Below, in pieces: positions 15,086 through 23,911 of a stretch of 60,885 nt of DNA. The first letter of the stretch is position 1. Every line of letters starts with the position of its first letter. Made by a program: the position numbers and the translations under genes. A model generated the notes under the pieces. That model was not told where the DNA came from. It searched no databases and was given only the letters and a program-made list of their open reading frames with translations. The stretch comes from Acidimicrobiales bacterium (GTDB lineage Bacteria > Actinomycetota > Acidimicrobiia > Acidimicrobiales > Palsa-688). Location: assembly GCA_019241495.1 (NCBI GenBank), contig JAFAWZ010000273.1, forward strand, positions 1 to 60,885. The letters are read 5' to 3'.

Positions 15086-17856
15086 CGACGGGCCCCGGGC
15101 TCATCGACGGGTTCCGGCTCTCGGTCCGGCTCGAGGTCGGTGCGACCGAGGAAGGCTTCTTGGACATCTGGGCGTTCGAGCACCGATGCCGTCGGGCCGT
15201 CGGCTATGACCCGGCCGAAGTCGAGCACCACGACCCGATCGCAGGCCCGGCGGATGACGTCCATGCTGTGCTCGATCAACACCACGGCGACACCCCAACG
15301 CTCGGAGATGACCTCGAGGGCGGCGACGAGGCGATCCCGCTCCACCTCGTTGAGGCCGGCAGCCGGCTCGTCCAGGCATATGAACCTCGGAGAGGTCGCC
15401 AGACAACGGAGAAGGGCGAGCAGCCTCCTCGACCCTTGCGGCAGGTCACCGACTTTGGCGTCAAGGTCGCTGTCTATACCGACCGTGCGTGCCACTTCGA
15501 CTATCCGAGCCGGGACCGTGGACCGGCTGGGGGCCACGAGATCCAAGAGGAGGCCCAGCTTGCGCCGGCTCTCGAGCGCTACCTGAATGTTCTCCCGGCC
15601 GGTCAGGTCTTCGAACAGCTCCAACCCCTGGAACGTCCGACCCAATCCGGCCCGGGACCTCTTGACGACCGAGCGGAGAGAACGGTCCTGGCCGAGGATC
15701 CACACGCGTCCCGAGTCCTGGCGGGTGAAACCGGCCATCACGTCGACGAGGGTGCTCTTGCCAGCTCCGTTGGCCCCCACCATCCCCACAACCTCACCGG
15801 CTCGAACGGTGAGGTCCACGTCACTCAAGACGTTGGAGGCTCCGAAGCGCTTGGAGATCCTCTCGAGCCGGAGGACTACCTCGGTGCGGTTGGGCGACAG
15901 CCGAGGCTCGCCCTGGCCGGGACCGGAGTGGTTGCCGGCTGGGGCGCCGGCCCGTATACCTGCCCCCGAACCGGTCCGCGAGCGAGCCGGCCATGGTAAG
16001 AACCTCTTCAGCTTCTCGTTGATCAGATCGGCGGTGAACTTGGCGATTCCATCGGGATAGGTCAAGAGAAGTTGGAGCATGAGCACTCCCCCGATGAGCG
16101 TCAGGTACGGAGACAGGCTCGGGACGTCATTCAAGAAGTAGCCGACTACTCCGCCCGCGGCGGCGATGCCGGCCTGGATGGCACCGGTCGCGAAGCCGAT
16201 TCCGCCGACAATGGCGTAGGCGAGAATGGTGAGCCCGACGAACAGGTCGAATCGCGAGAAGTCGGCGACTTTCGTGGTGAACAGCAGGAGGCATCCGGCC
16301 AGGGCCGCGTAGACGGAGGAGACCGTGAGCGCCATCACCTTGGTGCCGGGGACCGACACACCGAGGGCGGCCGCCCCCCGTTCGTTGGCGCGAACCGCCG
16401 CGTAACGGCGCCCGGACACCCCGCGGCGGACATTCAAAACGGTAACGAGGCACAGCGCAACCACCCCGATCATGACCGCCGCGTAGAACCTCGGTTTGGC
16501 GGCCAGGGACAGTTGAGCACCGAAGAGGTGTGGAGTCGGAAGGGTGATCCCGACATAACCACCGGTGAAGGTGTCCGAGGTCAGCACGGTGTACTGCACG
16601 GCCAGGGCCAATGCCAGGGTGGCCACGGCCAGGTTGACACCACGGACCCGGGCGGCGAGTGTTCCGACGGCGGTACCCAAGCCGATCGCGGCCGCGATAC
16701 CGCACAGCGTGGCCAGCCACCACGCCAGACCGACCGATGGCTTCGCCAGGTTGGCGGTGACGACGGCGGCGCATCCGGCGATGGCCATGGGTGCCAGGTT
16801 GAGCTGGCCCGCGTAGCCCGTCGCCACGATCACCGAGCAGCCGAGCAGGCACGTTCCGGCCGAGAACACGAGGCCGATGGCAAACCCGCTCGGCAGGACG
16901 ATGATGCAGACCGCGACAAGAGCCAACAGGGCCGTGGCGAACGGGATGTTGATCCGTCCCGGCGTCAAGGCCGGTAGACGCGCCTCGAGCGGTACCCCCC
17001 GTTCGGGGAGCGACCGACCCCGGATGATGAGCACCACGACAACGGCGGCCAGCGGGAGAGCCTGGACGGTCGTCGACGGAAGGCCGTATCCAGTGATCAG
17101 CGACTGCCCGATCCCGATGACGCTCGCGGTCAATACGGCGAGGGGAACCGACCGGAACTCGCCGGGGAGCCCAGCGGCCAGGGCCGGGATGACCAGTATG
17201 GTCAAAGCGGCAGGAGACACGCCGATTACCGGCGTGAGCAGTATTCCGGCGAGCGAGGCCAGCACCCCACCGAGGGCCCAGGTCAGGCAGCCGACGCGGA
17301 ACTCAGGGATGGCGATGACCGCGGCGGCCATCCGGTTGTCTTCGATGGCGCTGCACATGCGACCGAAACGGGTCCGGAAGAACACGAGGGTCATGGCCAC
17401 CGCCATCACGAGGGTCGCTCCGTAGATGATGATCGCCGCCTCGCTCACGAAGGTTCCCGATCCGAAATGGAACACCCGCCGGGGCAGGAACGCAGGAGCC
17501 AGCCTGAGATTGCTCCCGTAGATGATGGTCGCACTGCCGGTGAGGACCAGCGTGACCCCAAACGTGCCGATCAGGCGGTTCAGAGATGGCGAGGCCCGCA
17601 GCGGGTACATGACGCACACATACACGGCCAACCCGGTCAACCCACCCCCCACCAGCCCGGCCGGAATGGCCAGCCACAAGCTGTAGTGGCGGACGAGCAG
17701 CTCATAGAAGGCGTACGCCCCCACCATCCCTACGGCCCCGTGGGCGAAGTTCAACACCCGGGTACCTCGGTACACCGTCACTACCCCCAAGGCCGACAAC
17801 CCATAGGCCCCGGCACCGGATAGCCCCAAAAGGACGTACTGGAGAAACGTCAGCAT
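15082..17856 (-). CDS. Fused LivH-LivM-LivG transporter (two permeases and one ATPase in one chain)
   Basis: 924 residues combining three normally separate subunits. Residues 1 to about 285 are LivH (NFAHGAVGMVGAYAFYELL, FFRTRFGRMCSAIEDN). About 300-615 are LivM (GYAGQLNLAPMAIAGCAAVV, VRGVNLAVATLALALAV, VRANERGAAALGV). A Gly/Pro-rich linker follows to about 665, then LivG (Walker A GANGAGKST, RTFQGLELFEDLTGRENIQ, Walker B LDEPAAGL, VLIEHSMDVI). LivM-LivG fusions are known; having LivH in the same chain is less usual and enforces one-to-one assembly. Starts 43 bp after livK and overlaps livF by 4 bp. Confidence 0.9.
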   Translation of the reverse strand: MLTFLQYVLLGLSGAGAYGLSALGVVTVYRGTRVLNFAHGAVGMVGAYAFYELLVRHYSLWLAIPAGLVGGGLTGLAVYVCVMYPLRASPSLNRLIGTFGVTLVLTGSATIIYGSNLRLAPAFLPRRVFHFGSGTFVSEAAIIIYGATLVMAVAMTLVFFRTRFGRMCSAIEDNRMAAAVIAIPEFRVGCLTWALGGVLASLAGILLTPVIGVSPAALTILVIPALAAGLPGEFRSVPLAVLTASVIGIGQSLITGYGLPSTTVQALPLAAVVVVLIIRGRSLPERGVPLEARLPALTPGRINIPFATALLALVAVCIIVLPSGFAIGLVFSAGTCLLGCSVIVATGYAGQLNLAPMAIAGCAAVVTANLAKPSVGLAWWLATLCGIAAAIGLGTAVGTLAARVRGVNLAVATLALALAVQYTVLTSDTFTGGYVGITLPTPHLFGAQLSLAAKPRFYAAVMIGVVALCLVTVLNVRRGVSGRRYAAVRANERGAAALGVSVPGTKVMALTVSSVYAALAGCLLLFTTKVADFSRFDLFVGLTILAYAIVGGIGFATGAIQAGIAAAGGVVGYFLNDVPSLSPYLTLIGGVLMLQLLLTYPDGIAKFTADLINEKLKRFLPWPARSRTGSGAGIRAGAPAGNHSGPGQGEPRLSPNRTEVVLRLERISKRFGASNVLSDVDLTVRAGEVVGMVGANGAGKSTLVDVMAGFTRQDSGRVWILGQDRSLRSVVKRSRAGLGRTFQGLELFEDLTGRENIQVALESRRKLGLLLDLVAPSRSTVPARIVEVARTVGIDSDLDAKVGDLPQGSRRLLALLRCLATSPRFICLDEPAAGLNEVERDRLVAALEVISERWGVAVVLIEHSMDVIRRACDRVVVLDFGRVIADGPTASVLERPDVQEAFLGRTDLEPDREPEPVDEPGARR

Positions 17857-17899
17857 CCTTGCCCTCTGTCCAAAGAACTCGGGATCGGCCCGCTGGCGA

Positions 17900-19111
17900 T
17901 CAGGGGCTTACATCGATAGCGGTAGCCGACGTCTGGTGGATCTCGCCCTGAGAGACCTGTCCTGAGTAGATATGCGTGTTGACCAGGCGGGGGAAGGTGC
18001 TGGACGGGCCCGCCGCAGCCAGATTGAGCGTCGGAGTCAGGCCGGTCTCGAGGGCGGACTGCTGACGCAACGCGGCGGTCACTGTCTGGGGCGTGATCGA
18101 CGACAACGGTTGCATCAGCTTGGCGAGCACCTTCACACCCAGCCAGGCATTGACCGTGCTGAGCGAATTGGTGTCGGTGAGGCCCAGACCCGGACCGTAC
18201 TTGGAGGCATCGGAGAGGAACTCCTGTCGGGTTGCACCCGAGAAACTGAGCCCGAGCGTGGCGTTGATCGGCTGGTGCACCGACTTCGATGCCGTCAGAG
18301 CGGCGGCGGACAGCTCCCCGCTGAAGAGATCTATGGGGACGTTCGGACCCTCTGAGCTCATGGCGGACAGAAATTGGGTCAGGCCGGCCGTCGCAGAGTC
18401 CGACACCGCGTCGACATGGTCGTTGTTGATCTGGGCGATGATGGGGTCGTAACTGACCGTGGTGCTCGCAACCTGGATGCCGATCGGGTTCAGCCCCAGC
18501 TTCTTCGCCCCGGCCTGGAAGAACGTCCAGGCGATGGCGCCGGCCGGGTCGTAGATCAGAGCGACGTTCTTGGCCCCCTTCGGGGCGATGGCCGGCAGGC
18601 CGGCGAGCTCGAGGGCGCCGGGAACCAGGGGGAAGGAGAGCGGGTCGGAGAAATCGGGTGCAGACGACGGGTAGTTGGCAAAGTCCGCCACTCCAGCCTG
18701 GGTCAGGAACGGATACATGGAGGCACCTTGAGCAGAGACGGAACCGACGAGCGCGGTCACATGATCCTGGCTTACCAGCTTCTGAGCACACGTCGTCGCG
18801 ACCGAAGGAGCCGCCTGGTCATCGCAGAAGTCGATCTCAACGGGCCTCCCATTTACCCCTCCGGCCGCGTTCACTGCCTTGGCGGCGACCTTTGCGGCGA
18901 TGGGGATCTGCGGGAAGGAGAACGCCTGAGACTGGACAGTGGTGACCAGTCCGAGGACGATGGGCGGCCCTGAAGGCGCTGCGGCTGTACTCGATGATCC
19001 CTGCGAGCTCGTTGTCGGGGAAGACGACTTGCTGCTCGAAGAGCAGGCCGCCGCGATGATCGACACGACCAAGAACGGGGCGATGATCGCCGATCTCCGG
19101 TGCAGGCTCAT
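17900..19111 (-). CDS. Substrate-binding lipoprotein of HAAT-type ABC transporter (LivK-like)
   Basis: 403 residues. The ATG at 19111 was chosen because AGGAGGGG lies 7-8 nt upstream and a lipoprotein signal follows: MSLHRRSAIIAPFLVVSIIAAAC with Cys23. After a Ser-rich linker the periplasmic-binding fold type I shows IVLGLVTTVQS, NAAGGVNGRPVEIDFCDD, LVGSVSAQGASMYPFLTQAGVADF and KNVALIYD. The ligand pocket is not the canonical leucine type, and with hyuA/hyuB and CoA-activation genes next to it an aromatic acid, amide or ketone-derived ligand is possible. C-terminal half is variable. Preceded by a short direct repeat and hairpin. Confidence 0.88.
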   Translation of the reverse strand: MSLHRRSAIIAPFLVVSIIAAACSSSSKSSSPTTSSQGSSSTAAAPSGPPIVLGLVTTVQSQAFSFPQIPIAAKVAAKAVNAAGGVNGRPVEIDFCDDQAAPSVATTCAQKLVSQDHVTALVGSVSAQGASMYPFLTQAGVADFANYPSSAPDFSDPLSFPLVPGALELAGLPAIAPKGAKNVALIYDPAGAIAWTFFQAGAKKLGLNPIGIQVASTTVSYDPIIAQINNDHVDAVSDSATAGLTQFLSAMSSEGPNVPIDLFSGELSAAALTASKSVHQPINATLGLSFSGATRQEFLSDASKYGPGLGLTDTNSLSTVNAWLGVKVLAKLMQPLSSITPQTVTAALRQQSALETGLTPTLNLAAAGPSSTFPRLVNTHIYSGQVSQGEIHQTSATAIDVSP

Positions 19112-19141
19112 TTGAAATTCCCCTCCTGATGTCTGTTTGGC

Positions 19142-19186
19142 ATATCCGTGGGTTGGTATATCCGTGGGCTCTAAGCAGTAGAGCCC
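19142..19186 (-). repeat. Direct repeats and hairpin between hyuB and livK
   Basis: ATATCCGTGGG occurs at 19142-19152 and again at 19158-19168. Partly overlapping, GGGCTCTA/TAGAGCCC (19166-19173 with 19179-19186) forms a perfect 8-bp stem over the hyuB stop codon. The hairpin could shield the hyuB transcript end or lower read-through into livK; the repeats could be a binding site. Confidence 0.55.
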
Positions 19187-21015
19187 GAGTTTCGTGACCA
19201 TCTGTGGCGCAACTCGGGATCGATCGATTGGTAGGCCCCGTCCCCCCGATCGATAGGTCGGACCGGCTTCTGCTCCAGTCCACGCCGGCGCTCCTCTGTC
19301 GCACTCGCGTCCAGGATGCCAGAACTGTCGATGACGACGCCATAGCACTCGGCCGCGTGGGCCGCCGTGATGTACCCGAGCTGGACCTCTCGCTGCACCG
19401 TCTCCATCGGGCGGGCCCAGGCGGGACCGTACCCGCCACCTCCCGCTGTCTCGATGGTGACGATGGTGCCGGCCGGAGTCGGGATCATGGTGTCGGCCCA
19501 GCGTGTCTCGAACGGCTCTCGCCCGGGTCGTGCGATCGTCACCCGGCCTCGCCGGCCTGCCCCGCCTCCGAGGATTCCGTGGGCCGGGGTCCGGGTCCGG
19601 CCCTCCATGACAGAGATCTCCACGTCATCGAGGATCTCGTAGGTCCGGCGCACCCCGAAACCTCCCCGGTTACGGCCTGGGCCGCCCGAGTCCGGGATGA
19701 TCTCGGTCGAAAGGATGCGGACCGGACCCCACGACTCCATGTTCTCCGCCTGTTGCATTGGGGTGTTGCCGATGTGGCTGGCCGAACCCGACGCGCCGTC
19801 GCCTGCTGCGCTGGCGCCGTAACCACCGCGGTGCACCTCGATGCCCACAAGGACTCCTGCGCCTCGCCGGTCACTCCCCGGTTGGTCGTCGAGGCTGGTG
19901 CCGTGGATGTGCAGCGTCGAAGACGACGAGCAGCCAGCGAGGGCCCGGTCGGGAACCGCCTGGGCCAGGCAAGCCACGACCACGTCGGCGAAACGGGAAG
20001 CTATCTCGGCGATTCCCGCGTTGCCGCCGCAAGGCAGCGGGGGGATGGGATTGATGCAGACACCGGCGGGAACATCGATCGTCATAACCCGTTCGACCCC
20101 GCCGTTGAACGGGATGTCGGTCCCGACGATGCCGCGGATGGCGTAGAGGAGCATGGCGTAGGCGCTGGCCCACGAGCTGTTGAGGCCAGCCTTGACCGCC
20201 TGATCGCACCCGGAGAGGTCAACCTGCAGCGATTCGCCCTGCACGGCCACGGCCGCGGCGATTCGAAGCGGTGTATCGCGCACCCCGTCTATCTCGATCC
20301 AATCTTCGGCTTCGTAGGTGCCGTCGGGGATCTCAGCTATGCCGCGCCGCATCCGCCGCTCGGTGTAGTCGATGGCCATACCGAGGCACTCTTCGTACAT
20401 CGCCCTCCCGTAGCGCGTGCAGAGCTTCTCGACCTGGCGCCGACCGGCGAGACAGGCCCGATAGAGGGTGGCGAGGTCCCAGTCCCGCTGTCGGGGATTG
20501 CGCATGTTGAGCTTGATGAGCTCCCAGAGGTCCTGCTGGAACTCCCCTCGGCGGTATATCCGTACCGGCGGGATCCGGCACCCCTCCGCGTAGATCTCCC
20601 TGACTGTGTATACCTCTACGCCCATGGGGAAGGCCCCGCCCACATCGGACCAGTGGGCCCGGGCCCCTATGAAGCTGACCCTCTCCCCCTCGAAGTAGAC
20701 GGGCATGGCGAGCAGGACGTCATTGAGGTGGTTGGACCCGGCCGCGTAAGGATCGTTGCTCATGATCACATCCCCGGGCTCCATGGCTTCGGGGGGGATC
20801 GACTGGAACGTCGCCTTCAGGGACACAGGCAGGGCGCCCAGCTGCACGGGGATGATCGACTCACCCTGGGAGACCAGGGTGCCGCTCGCGTCACATACGC
20901 CCGCGGCCAGATCCACCGCTCCGCCACCGGAGCGCTTCACTGCTGACTCGACCTCGGCGGCGAGGGACATCAGCCCGTTGCGCACCACTTCGAAGGTGAT
21001 CGGATCGACGGCCAC
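19171..21015 (-). CDS. Hydantoinase B/oxoprolinase-type subunit
   Basis: 614 residues, GTG start. DPITFEVVRNGLMSLAAEVESAVKRS at the start, VDLAAGVCDASGTLVSQ, GDVIMSNDPYAAGSNHLNDVLL, FIGARAHWSDVGGA, and the late VETxxGGGGYG-like block (IVTIETAGGGGYGPAWAR) are the standard HyuB blocks. HyuA/HyuB pairs include N-methylhydantoinase, 5-oxoprolinase, acetone carboxylase and acetophenone carboxylase subunits; the sequence alone does not decide which. Starts 3 bp after hyuA ends, so the two are coupled. The C-terminal 40 residues are charged and may be a family-specific tail. Confidence 0.88.
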   Translation of the reverse strand: MAVDPITFEVVRNGLMSLAAEVESAVKRSGGGAVDLAAGVCDASGTLVSQGESIIPVQLGALPVSLKATFQSIPPEAMEPGDVIMSNDPYAAGSNHLNDVLLAMPVYFEGERVSFIGARAHWSDVGGAFPMGVEVYTVREIYAEGCRIPPVRIYRRGEFQQDLWELIKLNMRNPRQRDWDLATLYRACLAGRRQVEKLCTRYGRAMYEECLGMAIDYTERRMRRGIAEIPDGTYEAEDWIEIDGVRDTPLRIAAAVAVQGESLQVDLSGCDQAVKAGLNSSWASAYAMLLYAIRGIVGTDIPFNGGVERVMTIDVPAGVCINPIPPLPCGGNAGIAEIASRFADVVVACLAQAVPDRALAGCSSSSTLHIHGTSLDDQPGSDRRGAGVLVGIEVHRGGYGASAAGDGASGSASHIGNTPMQQAENMESWGPVRILSTEIIPDSGGPGRNRGGFGVRRTYEILDDVEISVMEGRTRTPAHGILGGGAGRRGRVTIARPGREPFETRWADTMIPTPAGTIVTIETAGGGGYGPAWARPMETVQREVQLGYITAAHAAECYGVVIDSSGILDASATEERRRGLEQKPVRPIDRGDGAYQSIDPELRHRWSRNSGSTA

Positions 21016-21018
21016 GGC

Positions 21019-23064
21019 TTATGACCTCGTCTCTGTAACCAGGATCGTCCCTCCATCGAGGACGGTCAACTGCTGACCGGGGAGGATCAAGGTCGTCGAG
21101 TCAGGTTCAGGGATGAGGCACGGACCTGCCATCTGGTCTCCTTCCTTCAGCCCGGCTCTTCGAATCACCGCCGTCTCGATCCACTCGTTCGATTCAGGGA
21201 AGAAGACGTCCTGGGATCTGGTGCGGTCGACGTCGTCTCCTTCCGGAGGGTGAAGCGATGCGGGATCGAAACGGCTGCCGGAGCGCCCCACCACCTCGGC
21301 CCGAGCAACCGAGACCTGACTCGGATCCCCCGCGATGCCGAACACTCCCTCGTGCTCCTCGCCGAAGCGTTTGAGGAGCGGAGCGATCCAACCACCCTCG
21401 GGTGATCCAGGGAGCGCCAGGGTCAGAGCGTTGGCCTGGGTCGTGTACCGGAGGTCGAGAGAGTATTCGAGCCGGACGTCGTCGGGCGCTATCCCTTCTG
21501 CCTGGAAGGTCACCAGGACCCTCTTGGCCAGAATGGAAAACGTCTCCTCGATCTCCGGTCCCGTCGAGTCGTTGAACGAGACCCGCAACGGCGCACTCGC
21601 GTCGTGACGGGTATCGGTCACCGCCACTCCGAAGGCCGACATGGCGCCTGGGTGGGGAGGTACCAAGATGCGATCGATATCGAGCTCCCGGGCAATACGA
21701 CCGACGTGAAGCGGACCGGCCCCGCCACCGACGACCAGCGCAAAGTCACGCGGGTCGAGTCCCCGGCCGGTGCTCTTGACCCGGATGGCGTTTGCCATCG
21801 CCGCATCGACGATACGCAATATCCCCGCCGCTGCCTCCACGAGGGTCACCCCGAGAGGCTGAGCGACATGGTCATACACGGCCCGCTCGGCCGCGGCCCG
21901 GTCGAGCGGCATTGCTCCGGCCATCAACGCGTCGCCTGGGAAGTGGCCCAAAACGAGGTCGGCATCGGTGATGGTAGGGCGAGTGCCGCCTCGGCCGTAG
22001 CACGCCGGGCCGGGCCATGATCGGGCGCTTTCGGGTCCGATGCGGACCGTGTTGCCGCTGTCCACCCAGGCGATCGACCCTCCACCCGCTCCGATGCTGT
22101 GGGTGTCGACCAAAGCAGTGCGCACCGGATAGCAGTCGAACGCGGTGAACCGCAGCGTCTGTTCGGTGCCCTGGGAGATCACGCTCAAATCGAAGCTGGT
22201 GCCGCCCATGTCGCACATGATGGCGTTGGGTTCCCTACAGCGTTCCGCGATGACCTTGGCCGCCACCACCGCGGCAGCCGGTCCCGACGAGATGAGCGAC
22301 ACAGGAAGTGACTGGACCGTGTCCGTCGCGGCCAGGCCCCCGTTCGACTGCATCACCCGGAGGTTGGGCAGGCCGATCTCTGCCACAGAGCGGCTCAGCC
22401 GGTCCAGGTAGCGGTGCACCACCGGCCCGATGTAGGCGTTCGCCACGGTTGTGCTCATGCGTTCGAACTCACCGGGATGCGGGTCGACCTCGCTCGACAT
22501 GTACACGAACACCTCGGGCAGGGCCCGTCTCAGGGACTCCACGACGCGCCGCTCGTGAACCGGGTCGAGGTAGGAGTACACCAGCGCCACGGCGGCGGCT
22601 TCGACGCCCGCGGCGCGCACTGCGGAGAGCACCCGTTCCACATCGGCTTCGGTGAGGGCGGAGATCACCGAGCCAGAACGGTCGATGCGTTCTGCCACTT
22701 CGAAGCAACGGTCCCTCGGGACCAAGGGGACCGGCGCGGAGAAGTGAAAATCGTACGCGCTCGGCTTGTCCCCCCTCCTCAGCTCGAGCACGTCGCCCAT
22801 GCCTTGCGTGGTGACGAGGGCGGTACGAGCCCCGCGCCTTTCGATCAGGGCGTTGGTCGCCAGCGTCGTCCCGTGCGCCAACCGGCCCACGTCCGGTGCG
22901 GCCAACGCCAACTGGTCGAGCGCCAGCCTGAGGCCTTCGACGATCCCGACATCGGGGTCGGGCAACGACGTCGGGACCTTGCCCACCCAGTAGCGGCCGG
23001 TGACGTCGTCGATCACGGCTATGTCGGTAAATGTGCCTCCGACATCGACCCCGACGCGCCACAT
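21019..23064 (-). CDS. Hydantoinase A/oxoprolinase-type ATPase subunit
   Basis: 681 residues. It has an actin-like ATPase fold: phosphate-1 loop GVDVGGTFTD (5-14), LAHGTTLATNALIERRGARTALVTT, GDVLELRRGDKPSAYDFHF, then NAIMCDMGGTSFDLSVI (phosphate 2) and THSIGAGGGSIAWVD (adenosine site). In family members ATP drives ring opening of hydantoins/oxoproline or carboxylation of ketones by phosphorylating carbonyl oxygen. The first gene after a 127-bp gap that carries a palindrome matching the one in the divergent promoter at 26.2 kb, so it likely has its own TetR-controlled promoter. Confidence 0.9.
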   Translation of the reverse strand: MWRVGVDVGGTFTDIAVIDDVTGRYWVGKVPTSLPDPDVGIVEGLRLALDQLALAAPDVGRLAHGTTLATNALIERRGARTALVTTQGMGDVLELRRGDKPSAYDFHFSAPVPLVPRDRCFEVAERIDRSGSVISALTEADVERVLSAVRAAGVEAAAVALVYSYLDPVHERRVVESLRRALPEVFVYMSSEVDPHPGEFERMSTTVANAYIGPVVHRYLDRLSRSVAEIGLPNLRVMQSNGGLAATDTVQSLPVSLISSGPAAAVVAAKVIAERCREPNAIMCDMGGTSFDLSVISQGTEQTLRFTAFDCYPVRTALVDTHSIGAGGGSIAWVDSGNTVRIGPESARSWPGPACYGRGGTRPTITDADLVLGHFPGDALMAGAMPLDRAAAERAVYDHVAQPLGVTLVEAAAGILRIVDAAMANAIRVKSTGRGLDPRDFALVVGGGAGPLHVGRIARELDIDRILVPPHPGAMSAFGVAVTDTRHDASAPLRVSFNDSTGPEIEETFSILAKRVLVTFQAEGIAPDDVRLEYSLDLRYTTQANALTLALPGSPEGGWIAPLLKRFGEEHEGVFGIAGDPSQVSVARAEVVGRSGSRFDPASLHPPEGDDVDRTRSQDVFFPESNEWIETAVIRRAGLKEGDQMAGPCLIPEPDSTTLILPGQQLTVLDGGTILVTETRS

Positions 23065-23181
23065 TCGGCCCTACCCCCTGTCCTTACCAGCTCTGCACTG
23101 GTCAATCCCATCTTGGCCAACTCCGTCCCGGCCAAGCCTGTCTTGGCCGGCTCCTCCCCTAAAGAACACTGTGTCAACGTT

Positions 23182-23201
23182 AATGGAAGGCCTATTCCAT
23201 T
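23182..23201. promoter_or_regulatory. Candidate TetR operator, site B (upstream of hyuA)
   Basis: AATGGAA-N6-TTCCATT, an inverted repeat with 7-bp arms. It lies over the 3' end of the tetR gene, 118 bp before the hyuA start. It shares TGGAA-N6-TTCCA with the site at 26184-26205, with the same spacing, which argues for one regulator. Confidence 0.65.
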
Positions 23202-23911
23202 GCAAACGACTCATCTCCGACGAACGGTTCGCTGTTGGTCGCCGGCTGGGCTCGAAGACCGTCGAGGAGGAGCTCGAGCAGGCGGCGCCATGCTTCAGGC
23301 GGTGCCTCGGCCAGCTTCGGGTGCGGCCGCAGCGAGCCGAGGGCGTTGTAGATCAGCCGGATGTCCCGGTAGGTCGCGTCCGGTCTCATGGTCCCTTCGC
23401 GTTGGGCCGCGATCATCAACTGGTGGGAGATCGAGCGATGAACCGACTGGCGGCGATCGAGCTCTGGGCTGGACACGGTGGTCTCCCGCAAGGCCAGGTC
23501 GAGCACCGGGTCCTCTTGTTGGTGCGTCGCCACTTGCCAAAGCGCGTAACAGAAGCCTTCCCATGCTCCGTTCATGGCGGCCGCTTCTTGCAGGTACGTC
23601 TCGTATTCCGACAACCTCAGCGCGGCCAGGTGGGAGATCAGGTCCTTCTTGGAGTCGAAGGTCCGGTAGAAGCTGGACATCCCGAGTCCGGCCGTCTGGG
23701 TGATCTCAGCCACCGAAGCGTCCAACCCATGGGTGTGGAAGACCTGGAGGGCAGCCGCGGTCAACCGCTCGGCTCGATGCCGTTTCGCCTCTTCGCGGGC
23801 CTCGGCCGATCGGCCGGCCCGACGGGCCACGGGACGCGCCGCGGAGCTCCGGTCGACCACGCCAGCTGCCCCGCCGTTGGATGGCCGCCTGCCCTTCGGC
23901 ACTTCAGGCAT
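23192..23911 (-). CDS. TetR family transcriptional regulator
   Basis: 239 residues; a basic 45-residue extension (GRRPSNGGAAGVVDRSS...RRAGRSAEAREEAKRHRAERL) precedes the helix-turn-helix AALQVFHTHGLDASVAEITQTAGLGMSSFYRTFDSKKDLI (about 52-91). The C-terminal ligand domain is helical, with LRETTVSSPELDRRQSVHRSI. The ATG at 23911 overlaps the end of the CoA-transferase gene by 8 bp, so the regulator belongs to that transcript and can autoregulate. Two identical-spacing palindromes at 23.19 and 26.19 kb are likely its operators. An acyl-CoA or aromatic effector is suggested by the neighbours only. Confidence 0.88.
   Translation of the reverse strand: MPEVPKGRRPSNGGAAGVVDRSSAARPVARRAGRSAEAREEAKRHRAERLTAAALQVFHTHGLDASVAEITQTAGLGMSSFYRTFDSKKDLISHLAALRLSEYETYLQEAAAMNGAWEGFCYALWQVATHQQEDPVLDLALRETTVSSPELDRRQSVHRSISHQLMIAAQREGTMRPDATYRDIRLIYNALGSLRPHPKLAEAPPEAWRRLLELLLDGLRAQPATNSEPFVGDESFAME

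Noticed and set aside
21019..23064. Calling hyuA/hyuB 5-oxoprolinase
   Set aside because: Sequence blocks do not separate oxoprolinase, hydantoinase and ketone carboxylases; only the general family is reported.
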